Positions 1-7,513 of a stretch of DNA of 32,792 bases are shown here, one piece after another. Under the pieces are notes generated by a model. The model was not told the DNA's origin. It was given only the letters and a program-made list of their open reading frames with translations, and did no database searches. This DNA comes from Bacteroidales bacterium (GTDB lineage: Bacteria > Bacteroidota > Bacteroidia > Bacteroidales > FEN-979), in contig JANXZO010000049.1 of assembly GCA_025355465.1 (NCBI GenBank), forward strand, positions 1-32,792. The letters are read 5' to 3'. Numbering within the stretch: position 1 is the first letter of the stretch; each line of letters starts with the position of its first letter. The position numbers were made by a program, and so were the translations under genes.

Positions 1-2
1 TC

Positions 3-128
3 CAGGCTGCTAAAGCAAAAGCCCGGGGTTATCGAAGATCTGACACCATCAAAGCAATTATTTACCTGCTCACCGGAAAACTCGACTTTTCTAAAATCAA
101 TCCTCATTATGTTACCCACTCAAAGTGA
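3..128 (+). CDS. C-terminal fragment of a probable transposase (left end cut by window)
   Basis: An open frame enters from the left edge and stops with TGA at 126-128, giving 41 residues. The tail includes the pattern AKARGYRRSDTIKAIIYLL followed by TGKLDF. A basic ARGYR segment followed by a hydrophobic helix and a GKLDF-like end resembles, from memory, the C-terminus of ISL3-type DDE transposases of Bacteroidota. The catalytic residues lie outside the window, so the family call is tentative. No terminal inverted repeat was recognised in the 20 bp after the stop, before the convergent pqqD-like gene. It may be an intact element running leftwards or a remnant. Confidence 0.45.
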   Translation, partial: QAAKAKARGYRRSDTIKAIIYLLTGKLDFSKINPHYVTHSK

Positions 129-147
129 TAAAGAACCAAAAAAATAA

Positions 148-540
148 TCATTTCGCAGGACCGGGGCCTAAAATTTCCAGGAAGGAGATGTAGCGCTGCT
201 GATAGAGCATGGCAAGAAATTTTGTGACCCGTTCGGGAGTCTCCTCTGCCGGCTCCAGCTTTTCCGGGGGTTCCCTGTTCAGTTGTTCGGCAATACCGCC
301 AACATTGGTTTTTCCATCAATCAGCCTCCATGTTTGAGATCCAAACTGATCGAGTTTGATCCTGATAAAAAGATCTTTGGACCGTGGCTGGAACATAGCC
401 GAGGTGTACCTGTTCTTAAACCTTGGCATTAAAAGGCTGATACGGCTTTCATCCAATGGTTCATCCCCGATCCTACGTACTGGAGTGAGATCGAGGAAGT
501 TGGCTTTTTTAAGGATTCTTCTGCGTTGAAAAAAATTCAT
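148..540 (-). CDS. PqqD-family (RiPP recognition element-like) small protein
   Basis: This 130-residue protein has a basic N-terminal extension (residues 1-60) and a PqqD-like domain at about 62-125. The domain shows the family pattern FGSQTWRLIDGKTNV, then IAEQLN, an acidic linker, and a helix ending in LYQQRYISF. PqqD domains bind leader peptides in PQQ and other RiPP pathways, but many stand-alone Bacteroidota members have no known partner. No radical SAM enzyme or precursor peptide is seen nearby. It lies 63 bp downstream of the OPT transporter on the same strand. A strong GGAGG-type ribosome binding site sits about 13 nt before the ATG, which supports this start. A peptide-related link with the transporter is inference only. 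Confidence 0.75.
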   Translation of the reverse strand: MNFFQRRRILKKANFLDLTPVRRIGDEPLDESRISLLMPRFKNRYTSAMFQPRSKDLFIRIKLDQFGSQTWRLIDGKTNVGGIAEQLNREPPEKLEPAEETPERVTKFLAMLYQQRYISFLEILGPGPAK

Positions 541-561
541 CAGCTAAAAATTACCCTCCTC

Positions 562-591
562 TGGCCCCTCCCAATTGAAAGGGAAGGGCCA
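562..591. repeat. Intercistronic hairpin between OPT transporter and pqqD-like gene
   Basis: An 11-bp inverted repeat (TGGCCCCTCCC and GGGAAGGGCCA, one C/A mismatch, 8-nt loop) lies just after the transporter stop and before the ribosome binding site of the PqqD-like gene. No T-run follows on the minus strand, so it is not a classical terminator. It could stabilise mRNA ends or lower read-through. Confidence 0.55.
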
Positions 592-603
592 AAGGGGTGG
601 GCA

Positions 604-2679
604 TTACATTCCGGATGCAGGAGGTGCCGGTTCGTCGGGTTTGCCTGCATTCTTGAGCGGTATCTGAATCAGCACATAGGCGATGATCGCCAGGATGATA
701 AAACTGATGTAGAAGGTAGGGGTCTGGAAAAAGCTGAAATAGTTGTACAGGAAAATGTTGAACACGGCAAAAATGGCAATGAGGAGCCCCATGAGCGCCT
801 CCCCTGCAATCATGCCGGAGGCCAGAAGTACCCCGGTATTTTCTACACGAACCTTCTGTGCGTCATTGTGTTTACGCTTTTCAGAGTACATTTCAACCGC
901 TCCTTTTATCAGTCCGCCAACAAAAATGGCAAAGGTTGTTTCGATTGGCAGGTACATTCCGACGCTTACGAGCATGGGGCTTTTAACCTGCATCAGGATG
1001 AAGGCAACACCCATTAACATCCCGGCAATGATGAGGGGCCAAGCCATCTGGCCCTGAACGATGCCACGGGAAAGAATGGCCATGAGACTGGCTTGTGGTG
1101 CAGAGAGGTTTTTACTCCCGAAGCCACCCTGGTAGCCAAGGTTTTTACCGCTGGCTATATCACCATCGTTAAGGAATGCAAGTACGACGAACATAACAGA
1201 ACCGGCAAGGATGACGCCAAGGATGTCGCCGATCTGCATGCGCCATGGGGTACCGCCAAGAATATGCCCGGCTTTCAGGTCCTGTAGCATCTCGCCTGCA
1301 ACGGCTGCCGAAACACAAACGATGGCTGCCACGCCGAGCACTGTTGCAACGCCTGCATCACCCTGAACGCCAAGGGCAACCAGAATAAGTGCTGTGACCA
1401 CGAGCGCGGTGAGTGTCAATCCGCTGATGGGGTTGTTGCTGGATCCCATGATCCCTACCAGGTAGCCGGAAACGGAAGCAAAAAAGAAGGCGAGGATGAT
1501 CATCACAGTAGAAGCTACTACGGCGATGAGGATATTGGTCTGGAAAATGAAGTAGGTAATACAGAAGGTGAGCACAGCAACGGCTGCGATACCAGTCATG
1601 ATCCATCCGAAACTGATGTCTTTTTCATTTCTGGGAACATTTTGTTCCATTCCGGTGGCGGCTTTTTTAACGTCCTTTACAGAACGTGCAATTCCCGTTG
1701 GGAGGCTTTTACGCATTTTAAACAGGGTAAAGGCAGCGCTTACCAGCATTCCTCCGATGGCAATGGGGCGGATAATATACTTCCATATCTGGTTGATCTG
1801 GTAAGTAGGATCATTTACTTTGGCCAGGGCTGCGTCCAGCGCCAGGGTAGGGTCTTTGCTCATGAGGAATGCAGCCCAGTCCTGGAAGTTGACACTTGGC
1901 AGAAGGAAGTACATGATCATGGGGGCCATGAGTCCCCAGGCAAGGATACCCCCGCTGAAGTTCAGGGCGCCGAGTTTCGGGCCGATGATATAGCCAACAC
2001 CCATATAGGCGGGGCTCACTCCCGGAGAACTCAGCAACATGCCACCTTTACCGGTGAAAACGGTTCCGGTGATGGTTTGCTGACCAAAGACCACGAATTT
2101 TTCCCACAGGTATTGGAACAGTTTTAATTCACCCAGTATTTTTATCAAACCGCCAAGTCCCATCGACCAGAAGAGGAACTTCGACCCGCCTGAGCCACCC
2201 TGACCGGCTTTGTGTATTTCTGCCGCGGCAACGGATTCAGGAAAGGGCAGTTCGGCATCTTCCACCATGACCCTACGAAGCAATGCTACGAACATGATGC
2301 CAAGGATACCGCCGGCAATAAGAATCAGTGAAGAGGTAATATAATGACCTGCTGTGAAAAATTCTGACCAGATCCCGGAGACGAAAAATGCGGGCAGGGT
2401 AAAAATGGCACCTGCGGCTACCGATTCGCCGATGGACCCAACGGTACGGGTGAAATTTTCCTCAAGGATGGACCCTTTCATCAGTCTCAAAATTGCCATA
2501 CCAAGCACGGCGGCCGGATACGTTGCAGCGATCGTCATACCTGCCTTTAATCCGAGATATGCATTGGCAGCGCCAAGTATAACGGCAAAGAAAAGGCCTA
2601 TAATGAGGGCCCGTACGGTAAACTCTTTCATGTTAGTCTCTGCAGAGACGAAAGGAATGAACTTCTTCTGGTCAGCCAT
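604..2679 (-). CDS. OPT-family oligopeptide/metal-chelate transporter
   Basis: This 691-residue polytopic inner-membrane protein of the OPT superfamily has many hydrophobic segments throughout. The N-terminal family signature NAYLGLKAGMTIAATYPAA is at about 39-57 and the NPISG motif at 416-420. A FPES segment near 146-149 (ELPFPESVAAAE) also fits bacterial OPT proteins. OPT proteins import oligopeptides or metal-chelator complexes with protons; the substrate cannot be read from sequence. The length matches the prokaryotic family. It follows rsmG by 112 bp on the same strand and precedes the PqqD-like gene, so the two may be co-transcribed. Confidence 0.93.
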   Translation of the reverse strand: MADQKKFIPFVSAETNMKEFTVRALIIGLFFAVILGAANAYLGLKAGMTIAATYPAAVLGMAILRLMKGSILEENFTRTVGSIGESVAAGAIFTLPAFFVSGIWSEFFTAGHYITSSLILIAGGILGIMFVALLRRVMVEDAELPFPESVAAAEIHKAGQGGSGGSKFLFWSMGLGGLIKILGELKLFQYLWEKFVVFGQQTITGTVFTGKGGMLLSSPGVSPAYMGVGYIIGPKLGALNFSGGILAWGLMAPMIMYFLLPSVNFQDWAAFLMSKDPTLALDAALAKVNDPTYQINQIWKYIIRPIAIGGMLVSAAFTLFKMRKSLPTGIARSVKDVKKAATGMEQNVPRNEKDISFGWIMTGIAAVAVLTFCITYFIFQTNILIAVVASTVMIILAFFFASVSGYLVGIMGSSNNPISGLTLTALVVTALILVALGVQGDAGVATVLGVAAIVCVSAAVAGEMLQDLKAGHILGGTPWRMQIGDILGVILAGSVMFVVLAFLNDGDIASGKNLGYQGGFGSKNLSAPQASLMAILSRGIVQGQMAWPLIIAGMLMGVAFILMQVKSPMLVSVGMYLPIETTFAIFVGGLIKGAVEMYSEKRKHNDAQKVRVENTGVLLASGMIAGEALMGLLIAIFAVFNIFLYNYFSFFQTPTFYISFIILAIIAYVLIQIPLKNAGKPDEPAPPASGM

Positions 2680-2791
2680 AGATCTGATATTAAATTGTTA
2701 GAACGATGTGAAGATGAAAAGGCGAAATAACGAAAAATCACGGAGACAGCCAAGCAATTCCAAACATTTGTTAGGGGAAGTTCATTACAGC

Positions 2792-3430
2792 TCAGGTGCC
2801 TTGTGAAAAGGAGTGAATGTGGATCAGCTTTTTGGCGGCAAAATAGGGTTCGGAAAAATACTCCGGGATGGGATATTCTTTGGACCTGGCTTTGATCCCG
2901 GACATATTCTGCATTGAATCACCGCCTGTTAGGTAAAGTATTCCGTTATTTATTCTGTTATTATTGGTTTTGCTGACTTTGTTCTTCAGCATGTTCACAA
3001 ACAGCGCCAGGTTCGACACGGCTCTTCCGGTAACAAAGTCGAAACTTCCCGGAATATTTTCAAAACGTGCATTTATTGCGGTCACATTCGAAAGGCCCAG
3101 ATCAGCGGAGATGGTTTCAACCACGTTAATTTTTTTACCAATCGAATCGACAAGGGTGAACGAGGAATCCGGGAAGAGAATGGCCAGCGGAATACCCGGA
3201 AATCCGCCTCCGGTACCTGCATCCATAATTTTTGTCCCGGGGGTGAAACTTACCAGTCTGGCGATGCTCATCGAATGGAGAACGTGATGAAGATAAAGTT
3301 GATCGATGTCCTTGCGGGAAATGACATTGATCCTGGCGTTCCATTCGTTGTAAAGTGGGGCCAGCATCTCAGTTTGACGGCGTTGTTCGGCAGTCAGATC
3401 GGGGAAATATTTAAGGAGGATATCTGTCAT
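2792..3430 (-). CDS. rsmG: 16S rRNA (guanine527-N7)-methyltransferase RsmG (GidB)
   Basis: This 212-residue SAM-dependent methyltransferase has the usual family length. The glycine-rich SAM loop GTGGGFPGIPLA is at 72-83, and the RsmG signature VTGRAVSNL is at 133-141. The N-terminal helical part (YNEWNARINVISRKD) is also typical. It acts on G527 of 16S rRNA, where loss gives low-level streptomycin resistance in other bacteria. It lies downstream of thx; the 78-bp gap contains a perfect inverted repeat close to its ATG. Confidence 0.97.
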   Translation of the reverse strand: MTDILLKYFPDLTAEQRRQTEMLAPLYNEWNARINVISRKDIDQLYLHHVLHSMSIARLVSFTPGTKIMDAGTGGGFPGIPLAILFPDSSFTLVDSIGKKINVVETISADLGLSNVTAINARFENIPGSFDFVTGRAVSNLALFVNMLKNKVSKTNNNRINNGILYLTGGDSMQNMSGIKARSKEYPIPEYFSEPYFAAKKLIHIHSFSQGT

Positions 3431-3439
3431 AAAAAGAAT

Positions 3440-3467
3440 GTCCGGAAATGCGCGGGCAATTCCGGAC
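3440..3467. repeat. Perfect inverted repeat upstream of rsmG
   Basis: GTCCGGAA and TTCCGGAC are separated by 12 nt. On the minus strand the hairpin is followed by ATTCTTTTT and then the rsmG ATG, so it could act as an attenuator or weak terminator after thx. The short T-run makes this uncertain. Confidence 0.5.
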
Positions 3468-3508
3468 GATCAAAATTTATCAGTAAGGCAATTATATTCC
3501 TGGTCAGT

Positions 3509-3826
3509 TTATTCAGGTTTGGCATCAGGGTTTTCATCGGCTGCCTTTTTCTTCGTTTTTGCTGCCTTTGGTTTCTCTTCGATGCCCTCAACTACTTTTT
3601 TTGTCACTTTTTTGGCTGCAGTTTTCTTTGCCGATTCCTCTGCAACATGGCTTTCAACCATCGGTTCGGCTACCGCGACAACCTTTTCGGGTACACTTTT
3701 TAGTGGTTTAGGTGCAGCTGTTTTATTCACTGCAGCGGCGTTTTTTCTCTTCTTTTTTGATCTTCTCACGCCGAATGAACCGATGACAATCTTGCCACGT
3801 TTTGATTTTTTATCTCCTTTTCCCAT
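3509..3826 (-). CDS. 30S ribosomal protein bTHX with a long Lys/Ala-rich tail
   Basis: The first ~27 residues (MGKGDKKSKRGKIVIGSFGV, then RRSKKKR) match the bTHX family, a tiny basic 30S protein of Thermus and Bacteroidota that binds 16S rRNA at the top of the head. Classical THX is about 26-60 residues, whereas this protein has 105. The extra ~75 residues are low-complexity, rich in Lys, Ala, Val and Glu, with repeated KKxxAKK-like stretches, and are probably disordered. A clear Bacteroidota promoter lies just upstream (3859-3888). Its neighbours are trmH (62 bp upstream) and rsmG downstream, so all three relate to ribosome or RNA biology. Confidence 0.85.
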   Translation of the reverse strand: MGKGDKKSKRGKIVIGSFGVRRSKKKRKNAAAVNKTAAPKPLKSVPEKVVAVAEPMVESHVAEESAKKTAAKKVTKKVVEGIEEKPKAAKTKKKAADENPDAKPE

Positions 3827-3858
3827 ATAAAAACTGTTTTAAATATTCACGATGTTAG

Positions 3859-3888
3859 CAAAGGTATTAAAAATTGAATACAAACAAA
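3859..3888 (-). promoter_or_regulatory. Promoter of thx (TTTG-N18-TACCTTTG)
   Basis: On the minus strand a TTTG (-33) is followed after 18 nt by TACCTTTG, a perfect match to the Bacteroidota -7 consensus TAnnTTTG. It falls in the 62-bp gap between trmH and thx, giving a short leader of about 25-30 nt. Confidence 0.65.
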
Positions 3889-4593
3889 TCAGCACGGATG
3901 ATTTTTCTGGAGGAAATCCCTGATGAGCAGGTCCGATTTCTTAACCGATTTCTTAAGCCATTGAAGCATGATGGCATTGCGATCCGCTGATGTGAGTTGC
4001 CATGGTACGTTCGAGCTGCGAAGCCGTGTGCTGAGCGTTTGCATCAATATTGCAGCAGACACGCTGATGTTCAAACTTTCTGTGAAGCCAAACATCGGTA
4101 TCTTCACAAAACCATCTGCCATCTCCTTTGCGGTGCTTGTAAGACCTTCCAGTTCAGTGCCAAATAAAAGGCATGCTTTCTGATCGAGCGGCATCGTCTC
4201 AGGCGTTACATCATCCTTGTGTGGGGAGGTGGCATAAACCCTGTAGCCATCATTTTTGAGCCGGGTAATACAATCAATGGTATTTCCGGCCGGTGAATCA
4301 TATTTAAATAAGGTCAGCCATTTTGAAGCACCCAGTGCCACATCCGGGTTTACTTCATACTTATTGTGGTTTTCAATGATATGAACATCCTGAATACCAA
4401 AGCAGTCGCAGGACCTGAGGACCGCACTGGCATTGTGCGGCTGGTAAATATCTTCCAGTGCGATGGTGATATGCCGGGTTCGCCAGGCAAGATTGGCAAC
4501 GAATTTCTGCCTGCGCTCCTCCGTGATGAATCCGGTTAGATAATCAATCAACTCCAGGTTGGTAGTTTGGTCGGATAGGGCTTCCTGTTGCAT
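3889..4593 (-). CDS. trmH: TrmH/SpoU-family RNA 2'-O-ribose methyltransferase (TrmH-like)
   Basis: This is a 234-residue SPOUT methyltransferase. Motif 1 is NASAVLRSCDCFG at about 54-66, motif 2 is LLFGTELEGLT, and motif 3 is FTESLNISVSAA, the knot and SAM-binding region. Overall length and the N-terminal helix with RRQKF resemble E. coli TrmH, which methylates G18 of tRNA; substrate assignment is by similarity only. The ATG at 4593 was chosen because a longer frame would run through the divergent promoter region and into the opposite gene. An in-family start (MQQEAL) fits the expected length. A -7 box TACTTTTG lies 24 nt upstream. A second family member, RlmB, is at 27245-27985. Confidence 0.88.
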   Translation of the reverse strand: MQQEALSDQTTNLELIDYLTGFITEERRQKFVANLAWRTRHITIALEDIYQPHNASAVLRSCDCFGIQDVHIIENHNKYEVNPDVALGASKWLTLFKYDSPAGNTIDCITRLKNDGYRVYATSPHKDDVTPETMPLDQKACLLFGTELEGLTSTAKEMADGFVKIPMFGFTESLNISVSAAILMQTLSTRLRSSNVPWQLTSADRNAIMLQWLKKSVKKSDLLIRDFLQKNHPC

Positions 4594-4616
4594 ATGAGTG
4601 CATTTCAGAATATCTG

Positions 4617-4624
4617 CAAAAGTA
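4617..4624 (-). promoter_or_regulatory. -7 promoter box of trmH
   Basis: TACTTTTG on the minus strand matches TAnnTTTG, about 24 nt before the ATG. No good TTG lies at the usual upstream distance, so only the -7 half is supported. It forms the left half of a divergent promoter region. Confidence 0.45.
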
Positions 4625-4664
4625 AAAAAAATGGGTTGCCATGCCGGTGGTTCAGGAAAAAATG

Positions 4665-4672
4665 TAATTTTG
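4665..4672 (+). promoter_or_regulatory. -7 promoter box of the TPR-protein gene
   Basis: TAATTTTG matches TAnnTTTG exactly, 21 nt before the ATG at 4694. The closest TTG upstream (4636-4638) is at an over-long spacing of 26 nt, so the -33 element is unclear. Confidence 0.45.
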
Positions 4673-4693
4673 CACCTCCAAATTACAGATAAC

Positions 4694-5395
4694 ATGACGA
4701 ATAAGGTAGACAAAAAGATTGATAAGACCGAACAACGCATCGAGGCTGTTGAAGAGGCTTTCAGCAGGACGGAGCAATTCATTGAAAAAAATCAGAAGAT
4801 TATCATCATCGTAATCGCTTCGATTATTGTTATCGTACTGGGCTTTTTCGGGTTCAAACGTTTTTACCTGGCTCCAAAGGAGAAAGATGCCCAGAGCCAG
4901 ATGTTCATGGCAGAAAAATATTTTGAACAGGATTCCCTTAAGAAAGCGCTTAACGGGGACGGACAGTATCTGGGATTTCTTGCTATTATTGATGAATACG
5001 GCATGACAAAGGCTGCCAACCTGTCGCAGTATTACGCCGGTGTTTGTTATCTTAAGATGGGCCAGTTTGAGGAAGCCATAAAGCACCTCGACAAATTCAG
5101 TGCAGGCGATCAGTTGGTTGCACCCATGGCAAAAGGGGCGCTTGGAGATGCTTACATGGAGTTGAAGCAAGCTCAGAAAGCAGCAGATCTTTACGCTGAA
5201 GCAGCCGATTTGCGCAAGAATGAGTTCACCTCACCGCTTTTCATGATGAAAGCAGCCTGGGCTTACGAAGAGCTGGCAAATTATGATAAAGCGCTTACGT
5301 TCTACAAAAGGATAAAGGAGGAATTTCCCCGTTCGAATGAAGGTCGCGATATCGATAAGTATATTTCATACGCCGAAGGAAAGATTAAGAAATAA
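4694..5395 (+). CDS. Membrane-anchored tetratricopeptide-repeat protein
   Basis: This 233-residue protein has a charged N-terminal helix, one transmembrane segment at about 35-53 (IIIIVIASIIVIVLGFFGF) and an extracytoplasmic part with TPR-like repeats. Examples are YYAGVCYLKMGQFEEAIKHL, AKGALGDAYMELKQAQKAAD and AAWAYEELANYDKALTFYKR. The architecture resembles YfgM-type or Bacteroidota tol-pal-like TPR scaffold proteins, which act in envelope protein handling; the exact role is unknown. The ATG at 4694 was chosen because the preceding in-frame region contains the promoter box. It is divergent from trmH. A hairpin terminator follows the stop. Confidence 0.85.
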   Translation: MTNKVDKKIDKTEQRIEAVEEAFSRTEQFIEKNQKIIIIVIASIIVIVLGFFGFKRFYLAPKEKDAQSQMFMAEKYFEQDSLKKALNGDGQYLGFLAIIDEYGMTKAANLSQYYAGVCYLKMGQFEEAIKHLDKFSAGDQLVAPMAKGALGDAYMELKQAQKAADLYAEAADLRKNEFTSPLFMMKAAWAYEELANYDKALTFYKRIKEEFPRSNEGRDIDKYISYAEGKIKK

Positions 5396-5428
5396 TATCG
5401 TACATCGATTTTAAGATATAACTAAATT

Positions 5429-5459
5429 AGTGGTCTGATGTTCAGGCCACTTTTTTTTT
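5429..5459 (+). terminator. Rho-independent terminator after the TPR-protein gene
   Basis: AGTGGTCTGA and TCAGGCCACT form a 10-bp stem (one G-T pair) with a 3-nt loop, followed directly by a run of nine T. It sits 34 bp after the TPR gene and just before fmt, so fmt probably has its own weak promoter or relies on read-through. Confidence 0.85.
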
Positions 5460-5465
5460 ATTGTG

Positions 5466-6422
5466 ATGAAAAATTTCCCCCGGATTATTTTTTACGGCAC
5501 TCCCGAATTTGCGGTCGCCTCTTTGACAAGGCTTGTTGAAGAGGGTTACCATGTAGTAGCAGTGGTTACTGCTCCCGATAAGCCTTCCGGAAGGGGTCTG
5601 ACGCTTAACATTTCTCCTGTGAAAAGGTATGCCACCGTGGCAGGACTGCCTGTATTACAGCCTGTAAACATGAAAGATCCTTCCTTTGTTGATGCATTAC
5701 GCCAACTGAAACCCGACTTACAGATTGTGATCGCATTCCGCATGATGCCTGTTGGTGTATGGTCACTCCCGGCGCTTGGCACTTTTAACCTGCATGCATC
5801 GATTCTTCCTCAGTACCGCGGCGCGGCGCCGATTAACTGGGCCATTATCAACGGCGAGAAAGAGACAGGTCTTACAACTTTCATGTTGAATGAAAAAATA
5901 GATGAAGGAAGGATCATTTGTTCGGAGAGGACAGCCATCGGATCAGATGAGAATGCCGGTGAACTTCACGACCGCCTGATGATATTGGGGAAAGATCTGG
6001 TAATACGCACCGTGGACTTGATAGCTGCGGGAAAGGTTCCGGGAGTATCCCATGAGCAGATGGCGGGACCGGATATTGTTTTGAAACCAGCACCTAAGAT
6101 TTATAAGGAAGATTGCAGGATAAACTGGAACGGTTATACACATACTATTTATAACTTCATCCGCGGACTTACTCCGCACCCCGGTGTGTTTTGCGACCTT
6201 GCCATGCCTGATGGCAGTTCACAGGTTCTGAAAGTACACAGAGCTCTGCCCGAAATTACCGATGTTCCGGTCTTGCCCGGAGTGTTTTTTTTGGATGGTA
6301 AAGAGGACCTGAAAGTCAGTACAAAAGATGGGTATTTACATCTGACAGAAGTTCAGCTGGCAGGTCGAAAACCCATGATTATAGGGGATTTTCTGCGGGG
6401 GCATGCATTCCTTTTCACCTGA
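5466..6422 (+). CDS. fmt: Methionyl-tRNA formyltransferase
   Basis: This 318-residue enzyme transfers formyl from 10-formyl-THF to Met-tRNAfMet for translation initiation. The N-terminal catalytic domain shows FYGTPEFAVASL, the loop PSGRGLTL, and the catalytic region NLHASILPQYRGAAPINWA, in which Asn108 and His110 are the family active-site residues; Asp146 lies in EKIDEGRII. The C-terminal OB-like domain (from about 207) begins ICKED-like with IYKEDCRINW. A GTG one codon earlier (5463) also opens the frame; the ATG is preferred. There is no Shine-Dalgarno sequence, as is common in this phylum. Confidence 0.97.
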   Translation: MKNFPRIIFYGTPEFAVASLTRLVEEGYHVVAVVTAPDKPSGRGLTLNISPVKRYATVAGLPVLQPVNMKDPSFVDALRQLKPDLQIVIAFRMMPVGVWSLPALGTFNLHASILPQYRGAAPINWAIINGEKETGLTTFMLNEKIDEGRIICSERTAIGSDENAGELHDRLMILGKDLVIRTVDLIAAGKVPGVSHEQMAGPDIVLKPAPKIYKEDCRINWNGYTHTIYNFIRGLTPHPGVFCDLAMPDGSSQVLKVHRALPEITDVPVLPGVFFLDGKEDLKVSTKDGYLHLTEVQLAGRKPMIIGDFLRGHAFLFT

Positions 6423-6511
6423 AACGTACTGTTTTTAACCCTTTCAGAGGCTGAGATATTAACAAAAAACTCATTTTATCAACATTTTCGCCTGTTTTGA
6501 GCTATTTCCTA

Positions 6512-6541
6512 TTGACTTTTTTTTGTGATGCCTTATCTTTG
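6512..6541 (+). promoter_or_regulatory. Promoter of the HU gene (TTG-N19-TATCTTTG)
   Basis: TTG at 6512-6514 and TATCTTTG at 6534-6541 match the Bacteroidota sigma consensus with the canonical 19-nt spacing. The leader to the HU ATG is about 35 nt and A/T-rich, as for strongly expressed genes in this phylum. Confidence 0.8.
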
Positions 6542-6582
6542 CAAGGATTATCAAACGAATTATTAACTAAAACGTAAGAAAA

Positions 6583-6855
6583 ATGAACAAGGCTCAATTA
6601 ATCGAGGCAGTTGCCAACGATGCAAAAATGACCAAAGCAGAAGCTAAAAGGGCATTGGAAGCTGTAATCACCGCTACCACCAAGGCACTGGGCAAAGGCG
6701 AAAGAGTTGCTTTAGTAGGTTTTGGTTCTTTCTCGGTATCCAAAAGAGCATCCCGCAAGGGCCGCAATCCTCAGAATGGCAAGGAGATTAAGATTCCCGC
6801 CAAGAAAGTTGTAAAGTTCAAAGCTGGTGCTGAACTCGGAAAGAAAGTTAAATAA
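6583..6855 (+). CDS. hup: HU-family DNA-binding protein
   Basis: This 90-residue histone-like protein has the exact family length. It starts MNKAQLIEAVANDAKMTKAE and carries the dimer-core motif VALVGFGSFSVSKRASRKGR, then the DNA-binding arm RNPQNGKEIKIPAKKVVKFK. The Pro in the arm tip that intercalates DNA is in the usual place (RNPQ). It bends DNA non-specifically and compacts the nucleoid. It is a single-gene unit with its own strong promoter and a terminator 25 bp after the stop. Confidence 0.98.
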   Translation: MNKAQLIEAVANDAKMTKAEAKRALEAVITATTKALGKGERVALVGFGSFSVSKRASRKGRNPQNGKEIKIPAKKVVKFKAGAELGKKVK

Positions 6856-6879
6856 TCCGAACAACACAAGACATTGCAA

Positions 6880-6907
6880 AAAACCCGGCAACCGTCGGGT
6901 TTTTTTA
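6880..6907. terminator. Terminator between hup and the convergent glycosylase gene
   Basis: AAACCCG and CGGGTTT form a stem with an 8-nt loop, flanked by A-run and T-run (TTTTTTT at 6900-6906). The symmetry means it can terminate hup on the plus strand and also the minus-strand operon, whose last stop codon is at 6905. Confidence 0.8.
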
Positions 6908-7513
6908 TTTTCCTGAATCCGGATAAAACCAGAACCGATAGGGAAGGAGTGCATCCTTTCCTGCATAATCAACGCCAATACGCGGACCTGCTTTGATACG
7001 GCTCAAACTGATATTTACACCCCGGTCCTCAATCCAGATTCCAAATGAATTGCTACCGGTTGGTCTTTGGGTAATGTCGAGTCCTGTATGCAAGATGTTA
7101 ATACCCAAAAGTTTTGTCACTTTGCCGGGGCCAATTCCGGGATGTTTTGTTGCCGGATTTTTTCCTGCCCGCTCCAGCATGATCCCTGCACCATCGGCCG
7201 GGATAACTCCCCGGACAAGGATTGCATGGGGAATTTCCTCCACATTTGTCACCACATTAAAGAGCGCATGCATTCCATAACACAGGTAAACATAGGCTGT
7301 CCCACCTTCGCGGTACATGATTTCCGTACGGGCGCTTCGTTTTCCGCCAAAGGCGTGTGAGGCGCGGTCAACCACTCCGGCATAGGCCTCGGTTTCACAG
7401 ATCAGGCCTGAGGTGAGTATGCCATCGGACTCGGTAACAAGGTATTTCCCAAGGAGATCGCGGGCCACCGTAACAACGTGTTGGCGAAGGTAGAAGGAGC
7501 GGGGCAGGATCAT
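6905..7513 (-). CDS. DNA-3-methyladenine glycosylase (AAG/MPG family)
   Basis: This 202-residue monofunctional base-excision glycosylase removes alkylated purines. The family core is visible: ICETEAYAG with the catalytic Glu at 42 and the intercalating Tyr at 44, SHAF with the conserved His53, then MYREGGTAYVYLCYGMHALF, and GPGKVTKLLGI near 150. The length is normal for bacterial AAG. The ATG abuts the recQ stop codon with no spacing, so the two are translationally coupled. It is the last gene of the citDE-citF-recQ run. Confidence 0.95.
   Translation of the reverse strand: MILPRSFYLRQHVVTVARDLLGKYLVTESDGILTSGLICETEAYAGVVDRASHAFGGKRSARTEIMYREGGTAYVYLCYGMHALFNVVTNVEEIPHAILVRGVIPADGAGIMLERAGKNPATKHPGIGPGKVTKLLGINILHTGLDITQRPTGSNSFGIWIEDRGVNISLSRIKAGPRIGVDYAGKDALLPYRFWFYPDSGK

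Noticed and set aside
148-540. PQQ or RiPP biosynthesis cluster
   Set aside because: Only the PqqD-like protein is present; no radical SAM enzyme, precursor peptide or protease was found in the flanking genes.
4594-4782. Longer trmH N-terminus with 63 extra residues
   Set aside because: It would run through the divergent promoter boxes and antisense into the TPR gene; the extra residues do not resemble the family.
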